In this document: one piece after another, positions 8,156 to 10,964 of the stretch
How the letters are laid out: each line of letters starts with the position of its first letter
Position numbering within the stretch: the first letter of the stretch is position 1
Assembly (NCBI GenBank): GCA_020848595.1
Contig: JADLHV010000084.1
Location: 1-10,964, forward strand
Length of the DNA: 10,964 nucleotides
From: Bacteroidia bacterium
GTDB taxonomy: Bacteria > Bacteroidota > Bacteroidia > NS11-12g > UBA955
Reading direction: 5' to 3'
Notes under the pieces: generated by a model
The model's database searches: none
Told to the model about the DNA's origin: nothing
The model's input: the letters and a program-made list of their open reading frames with translations, nothing else
Translations under genes and position numbers: made by a program

Positions 8156-9429
8156 GTTTTTTTTGATTTATAACTTAATATAAAAACCAATAATCCAAAT
8201 GGAATTAGCGGCATAAAAAATCGACTTGTTCCGATTGGTCCTGTAAGAGCTAGAATATATGTTGGAACTAATAGAATAATCAGTTTCAGGGGCCAAGTGT
8301 AACCCTTATGAGCAATAAATAAACAGATTCTAAGAAATCTAAAAAGATTAAAAACAAAAATACTTAGCAATACAATACCAAGAGGATTCATTAAAATCTT
8401 CAGTAATTTACTCATTAAACCATTTTGATTTGTTTGATAGATGAGATTACCTTCATGAGGCAGATTAAAGAATTGAGTGATATCAAATCTTCCCGGATCA
8501 AATAGCGCAAAGGCGATTCCACGCAAATGTAAATAAGTATATTGAGAGAGATGATCTTTAATAAGAGTTTTACAGTTTTCTTCTATATATTGTTGTTTTT
8601 GGGCGTAACTCATACCCCTTGTATTAATCTTAATATTATCAATCAAACTATCAGCTATTGTAGTGCCATATTCATTCATAAGCATGACGTATGAATTATA
8701 ATGTAAGAGATTGATAGTACTAATTGAAGAGTATTGAGCGTAACCAGTTCTTTGTTTATTAACTAAAGAATAAGAAATAGCAAAAATAATAGGTAAAATA
8801 CTTATAGTTAAATAGAGCCATTTTATCTGTTTTCTATAATAAATTATTAAGGCAATTGGGAATAAGAAAGCAGCAGGCATTAGGACAGGTTTAAGCGCCA
8901 TACCGGCAATAATAAGAAGAGAAATATACAAGTATTTATAAATAGAATCTTCTTTCATTATAAGTAAATATGCAATTCCAAATAATGCAGCTTGAAGCCA
9001 AATTTCGCACATAATAAGGTTGGCATAAATGACTTGCGAGATAGAGAATAGAAGAAACAATAAAACTTTAGTTCTACTAAAAAGAGGATTATATTTATCA
9101 GCAATATTAAGACACAATCGAATAGTATTTAGACTTAGAAGGTTTTGTACAAGATAAATTAAAAAGAAGAATAGAAAAGAAGAACCACCGCTCAGAGTTT
9201 TAGCCATAACTAATATAGAAGGATAGAGAAAAGGTCTTTTAGTTAACCAATCGGCATTAAAGGCAAAATTCATGTTCCAAGCATATAAAGTTCCCTTTTG
9301 AATCAGATTATCGGCAGCAAATAGATACTCAACACTATCCTGAATTAGGCTATTGTTAAAAAAGACTTGTTTAATAAAAAACAAGCCATGAAACATTGCG
9401 AGAATGATCCAGAATAATTTTCTGTTCAT
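8152..9429 (-). CDS. Polytopic membrane protein, putative GT-C-fold glycosyltransferase
   Basis: A 425-residue integral membrane protein with about nine to ten hydrophobic segments (roughly 5-23, 83-104, 122-139, 144-158, 165-182, 184-198, 204-223, 347-368, 381-397, 402-420). The first loop carries D31 in QDSVEYLFAADNLIQKGTLY, matching the 'D..eY...A.nl..G' pattern where GT-C enzymes (PMT, ArnT and relatives) keep their catalytic Asp. ALKPVLMPAAFLFP (178-191) and the final GPIGTSRFFMPLIPFGLL are also typical of that superfamily. GT-C enzymes move sugars from polyprenyl-phosphate carriers to acceptors on the outer side of the inner membrane. The donor and acceptor here are unknown. The gene is first in a two-gene unit; its TGA overlaps the ATG of the secreted beta-helix gene. 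The start at 9429 is supported by the promoter-like box four bases upstream. Assignment rests on motif resemblance only. Confidence 0.72.
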   Translation of the reverse strand: MNRKLFWIILAMFHGLFFIKQVFFNNSLIQDSVEYLFAADNLIQKGTLYAWNMNFAFNADWLTKRPFLYPSILVMAKTLSGGSSFLFFFLIYLVQNLLSLNTIRLCLNIADKYNPLFSRTKVLLFLLFSISQVIYANLIMCEIWLQAALFGIAYLLIMKEDSIYKYLYISLLIIAGMALKPVLMPAAFLFPIALIIYYRKQIKWLYLTISILPIIFAISYSLVNKQRTGYAQYSSISTINLLHYNSYVMLMNEYGTTIADSLIDNIKINTRGMSYAQKQQYIEENCKTLIKDHLSQYTYLHLRGIAFALFDPGRFDITQFFNLPHEGNLIYQTNQNGLMSKLLKILMNPLGIVLLSIFVFNLFRFLRICLFIAHKGYTWPLKLIILLVPTYILALTGPIGTSRFFMPLIPFGLLVFILSYKSKKT

Positions 9430-9433
9430 GAAG

Positions 9434-9441
9434 CAAATATA
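9434..9441 (-). promoter_or_regulatory. Bacteroidota -7 box (TATATTTG) of the GT-C/beta-helix unit
   Basis: Read on the minus strand, TATATTTG fits the Bacteroidota -7 consensus TAnnTTTG and is followed by CTTC and then the start ATG. No convincing -33 TTG is seen at the expected 19-21 bp. Transcription would begin at or within a few bases of the start codon. Confidence 0.55.
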
Positions 9442-9692
9442 GGGGATGCAATTTGTATTTAAGCGTGTTAAAAGGAAGATACATTATTAGTATTTTGCGC
9501 ATTTAGTAGGCTAATAACTACCTTACATAGATTAAATTCGAAGAGCCAAACACAGCGTCTATTTGATTTGAGTGCCATAACAAACTGCATTTGCAGGAAG
9601 TTATTGAGTACTTGAATATGCACTAAAAACTCTATTCTAATTTTAAATCCAAAACATCTATTTACGCTCACTGATACCCGAGATCTGTAACA

Positions 9693-9708
9693 CGAATCAT
9701 TAGATTCG
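9693..9708. repeat. Perfect hairpin CGAATC-ATTA-GATTCG
   Basis: A 6-bp perfect stem with a 4-nt loop ends one base before the GCACTAA anchor of the second repeat unit. There is no following T-run on either strand, so it is not a typical terminator. Confidence 0.6.
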
Positions 9709-9783
9709 AGCACTAAACATGTTTATGCACTTTGTCTAGGATCTAAAATTTCACCCGAATAAAATAAAGGGCATGAGTGGTTG

Positions 9784-9798
9784 AAATCTAAAAGATTT
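9784..9798. repeat. Perfect hairpin AAATCT-AAA-AGATTT
   Basis: A 6-bp perfect stem with a 3-nt loop ends two bases before the GCACTAA anchor of the third repeat unit. This is the same place as the hairpin one unit earlier. The inner AATC/GATT pairing is shared while the next pair changes from G-C to A-T. Confidence 0.55.
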
Positions 9799-9868
9799 GT
9801 GCACTAAGCATGGTTATTCACTAATATTTAGAATCAAAATTTTCACCCTAATTTTAACTAAACGAAGT

Positions 9869-9923
9869 GATCTCACGAGCTTGCGAGTAACTTAGCATCG
9901 CGATCTCACGAGCTTGCGAGTAA
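9869..9923. repeat. Two perfect 22-bp direct repeats with an internal dyad
   Basis: Identical 22-bp copies lie at 9869-9890 and 9902-9923, separated by 11 bp. Their core CTCACGAGCTTGCGAG is an imperfect palindrome centred on AGCT. The spacer and copy boundary form ATCGCGAT (9897-9904), itself a perfect palindrome. The G+C content is clearly higher than in the flanking DNA. Only two copies and an 11-bp spacer exclude a CRISPR array; a REP-like or protein-binding repeat is possible. Confidence 0.85.
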
Positions 9924-10093
9924 AAGAAGGTCAAGAGTGATTAAAATCTAAAATAAATGAGCTCTTAATATTTATATACACTAATATCTGAAATCAAAAA
10001 ATTCACCCCAACTAAGCAGAGCCACATGAGATTGTGTTTAAAAAAGTTAAAAGTGCCTTAAAGGTAGGAAACAGTATTTAAAAATGCACAGAG

Positions 10094-10116
10094 TTGTCAT
10101 AAATAATTGTCATGAC
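10094..10116 (+). promoter_or_regulatory. Possible operator: TTGTCAT pair and GTCATGAC palindrome
   Basis: TTGTCAT occurs at 10094-10100 and again at 10107-10113, 13 bp apart. The second copy runs into the perfect palindrome GTCATGAC (10109-10116). Both lie in the -33 to -7 spacer of the helicase promoter, where a bound repressor would block it. The site is seen; regulatory use is inferred. Confidence 0.3.
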
Positions 10117-10125
10117 TTATCTTTG
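10094..10125 (+). promoter_or_regulatory. Bacteroidota promoter of the helicase gene
   Basis: TATCTTTG at 10118-10125 fits the -7 consensus TAnnTTTG. A TTG at 10094-10096 lies 21 bp upstream, within the 19-21 bp range expected for the -33 element. The ATG begins four bases after the box, so the message is predicted to have almost no leader. Confidence 0.65.
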
Positions 10126-10129
10126 CCCT

Positions 10130-10964
10130 ATGGCTAAGGCAGATTTTCAATCATTGTTATCTAAACTCAACGAAAAACAACGTGAAGCAGTAGAGCAAAT
10201 AGAAGGTCCAGTGATGGTAGTGGCTGGTCCGGGAACAGGTAAAACTCAGATTTTAGCTGCGCGTATTGCCAATATACTTGTTAAAACAGATACAAATCCT
10301 GGTCAAATTCTCTGTCTCACATATACAGATGCTGGAGTAGTAGCCATGCGTGAGCGTTTAATTCAGTTTATTGGACCTGCTGCCTATAGAGTTCATATTC
10401 ATACTTTTCATTCCTTATGTAACGATATTATTCAGTTTAATTCGAGTTATTTTGGGTATAAGAATCTTCAACCTGCAGGAGAATTAGAAGTTTACGAAAT
10501 TCTACGTGAAATTTTAAATGAAATTCCCAATGACCATCCCTTGAAGCGATTTAAAGGTGATGTGTATTTAGATGCCGATGATTTAAGATATTTGTTTGAT
10601 GTTTTAAAGAAAGAAAACTTTAATTTAAATGAAATTAAAAGTGCTGCAGATAAGTATCTTGAAGACAAAAAAGATAATGGCGATTTTATTTATAAAGTAA
10701 ATGGAAAGAATTTTAAGAAAGGTGATATTAAAGTAAAAGATTTAAAAGAGGAAGAGTTGCGGATAGAAAAATTTAAAGCAGCAGTCGATTTATCATTAGA
10801 GTTTTCAAAGAAAATGGAAGAGAGAAAACTTTATGATTTTTCTGATATGATACTTTGGGTTTTAAAAGCATTTAACGATGACAAAGACTTTCTTCTAAAT
10901 TATCAAGAGCGCTTTTTGTATTTTTTGGTTGATGAGTTTCAGGATACTAATGGCTCACAATTAA
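10130..10964 (+). CDS. UvrD/PcrA-type superfamily 1 DNA helicase, N-terminal part
   Basis: An ATP-dependent 3'-5' DNA helicase of the UvrD/Rep/PcrA group, acting in repair or replication; 278 residues are visible and the frame is open at the window end. The Q motif is LNEKQREAV (13-21). Walker A is AGPGTGKT (32-39), motif Ia is LTYTDAGVVAMRERL (63-77), motif Ib is HIHTFHSLC (89-97), and Walker B is FLVDEFQDT (265-273). The 1B subdomain is long and Lys-rich (about 120-240). Motif Ia reads TYTDAGVVAM rather than the TFTNKAA.EM of classical UvrD, so this is probably the separate Bacteroidota helicase family, which can carry a C-terminal PD-(D/E)XK nuclease; that part is outside the window. The ATG at 10130 is chosen because it precedes the Q motif at the normal distance and follows the promoter box by four bases; the next in-frame Met is residue 29, beyond the Q motif. 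Confidence 0.93.
   Translation, partial: MAKADFQSLLSKLNEKQREAVEQIEGPVMVVAGPGTGKTQILAARIANILVKTDTNPGQILCLTYTDAGVVAMRERLIQFIGPAAYRVHIHTFHSLCNDIIQFNSSYFGYKNLQPAGELEVYEILREILNEIPNDHPLKRFKGDVYLDADDLRYLFDVLKKENFNLNEIKSAADKYLEDKKDNGDFIYKVNGKNFKKGDIKVKDLKEEELRIEKFKAAVDLSLEFSKKMEERKLYDFSDMILWVLKAFNDDKDFLLNYQERFLYFLVDEFQDTNGSQL

Larger units (their letters stand above)
9618..10060. repeat. Degenerate tandem repeat, unit about 90 bp, four recognisable copies
   Basis: The anchor GCACTAA occurs at 9620, 9710 and 9801, and in altered form (GCTCTTAA) at 9961, giving steps of 90, 91 and 160 bp. Units share in order the anchor, a block like CTAATATTTAGAATCAAAA, then TTCACCC (three units), an AAG-rich stretch, and AGTGnTTnAAATCTAAAA before the next anchor. 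The long third unit (9799-9958) is explained by roughly 65 extra bases holding the two 22-bp repeats. The resemblance was found by eye; the first and last units are the most decayed. No coding function or transposase is associated. Confidence 0.6.
9430..10129. other. 700-bp non-coding gap between divergent genes
   Basis: No reading frame here looks like a protein. The longest, 81 residues on the minus strand at 9468-9713, starts with GTG, overlaps the repeat array and resembles nothing I know. The stretch contains the two divergent promoters at its edges, a degenerate tandem repeat, hairpins and a pair of short direct repeats, each listed separately. The first part, about 9442-9600, shows only a short TGCATTTGCA dyad near 9586 and no feature I can name. 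Confidence 0.7.

Noticed and set aside
9693..9708. Hairpin considered as a terminator for a transcript in the gap
   Set aside because: There is no T-rich tract after the stem on either strand and no gene ending nearby.
9468..9713. 81-residue open frame on the minus strand in the intergenic gap
   Set aside because: It starts with GTG, shows no recognisable domain, overlaps the degenerate repeat, and has no promoter box at a sensible distance. It is most likely chance.
9869..9923. Short direct repeats that might be a CRISPR remnant
   Set aside because: There are only two copies, the spacer is 11 bp, the repeat is 22 bp, and no cas gene is nearby.
10130..10964. Helicase considered as part of a defence island
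   Set aside because: No nuclease, methylase or other defence gene is visible beside it, and the part that could carry a nuclease domain is outside the window.

Overview
The window looks like chromosomal DNA of an AT-rich member of the Bacteroidota, probably near the Chitinophagales/Saprospirales; the order is inferred, not shown. Three things support this: a secreted protein ending in a type IX secretion sorting domain (YPNP...GLYVV), Bacteroidota-type promoter boxes (TAnnTTTG), and the general absence of clear Shine-Dalgarno sites.

Positions 1-6445 (+ strand) hold one tightly packed gene string, presumably an operon whose promoter lies upstream of the window. In order: the 3' part of a tandem-domain FKBP peptidyl-prolyl isomerase, rfbB (dTDP-glucose 4,6-dehydratase), rfbA (glucose-1-phosphate thymidylyltransferase), a Wza-like outer-membrane polysaccharide export lipoprotein, a Wzc-like chain-length regulator fused to a BY-type tyrosine kinase, and a PHP-domain phosphatase of the CpsB/YwqE type. 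Genes overlap by ATGA or sit 3-15 nt apart. Together they make dTDP-4-keto-6-deoxyglucose and build a phosphorylation-controlled export line for capsule or exopolysaccharide. The kinase ends in a striking tyrosine-glycine repeat that is the likely target of both kinase and phosphatase. No glycosyltransferase, flippase or polymerase is present, nor rfbC/rfbD, so the pathway must be completed elsewhere.

Positions 6446-9429 (- strand) hold a two-gene unit converging on the operon with no base between the two stop codons. The promoter-proximal gene encodes a polytopic membrane protein resembling GT-C glycosyltransferases. It overlaps by ATGA a gene for a secreted right-handed beta-helix protein with a T9SS sorting domain.

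Positions 9430-10129 form a 700-bp gap with no convincing gene. It contains a degenerate tandem repeat of about 90 bp (four recognisable units, roughly 9618-10060), two perfect hairpins at the same place in successive units, and a pair of 22-bp direct repeats inside the third unit. Promoters at both edges have TAnnTTTG exactly four bases before the start codon, suggesting leaderless or nearly leaderless mRNAs in both directions.

Positions 10130-10964 (+ strand) hold the first 278 codons of a UvrD/PcrA-type superfamily 1 helicase that runs off the window.

I found no certain new system. The most interesting items are the tyrosine-glycine kinase tail, the intergenic repeat array, the paired leaderless promoters, and the coupled GT-C/beta-helix pair beside the export operon.
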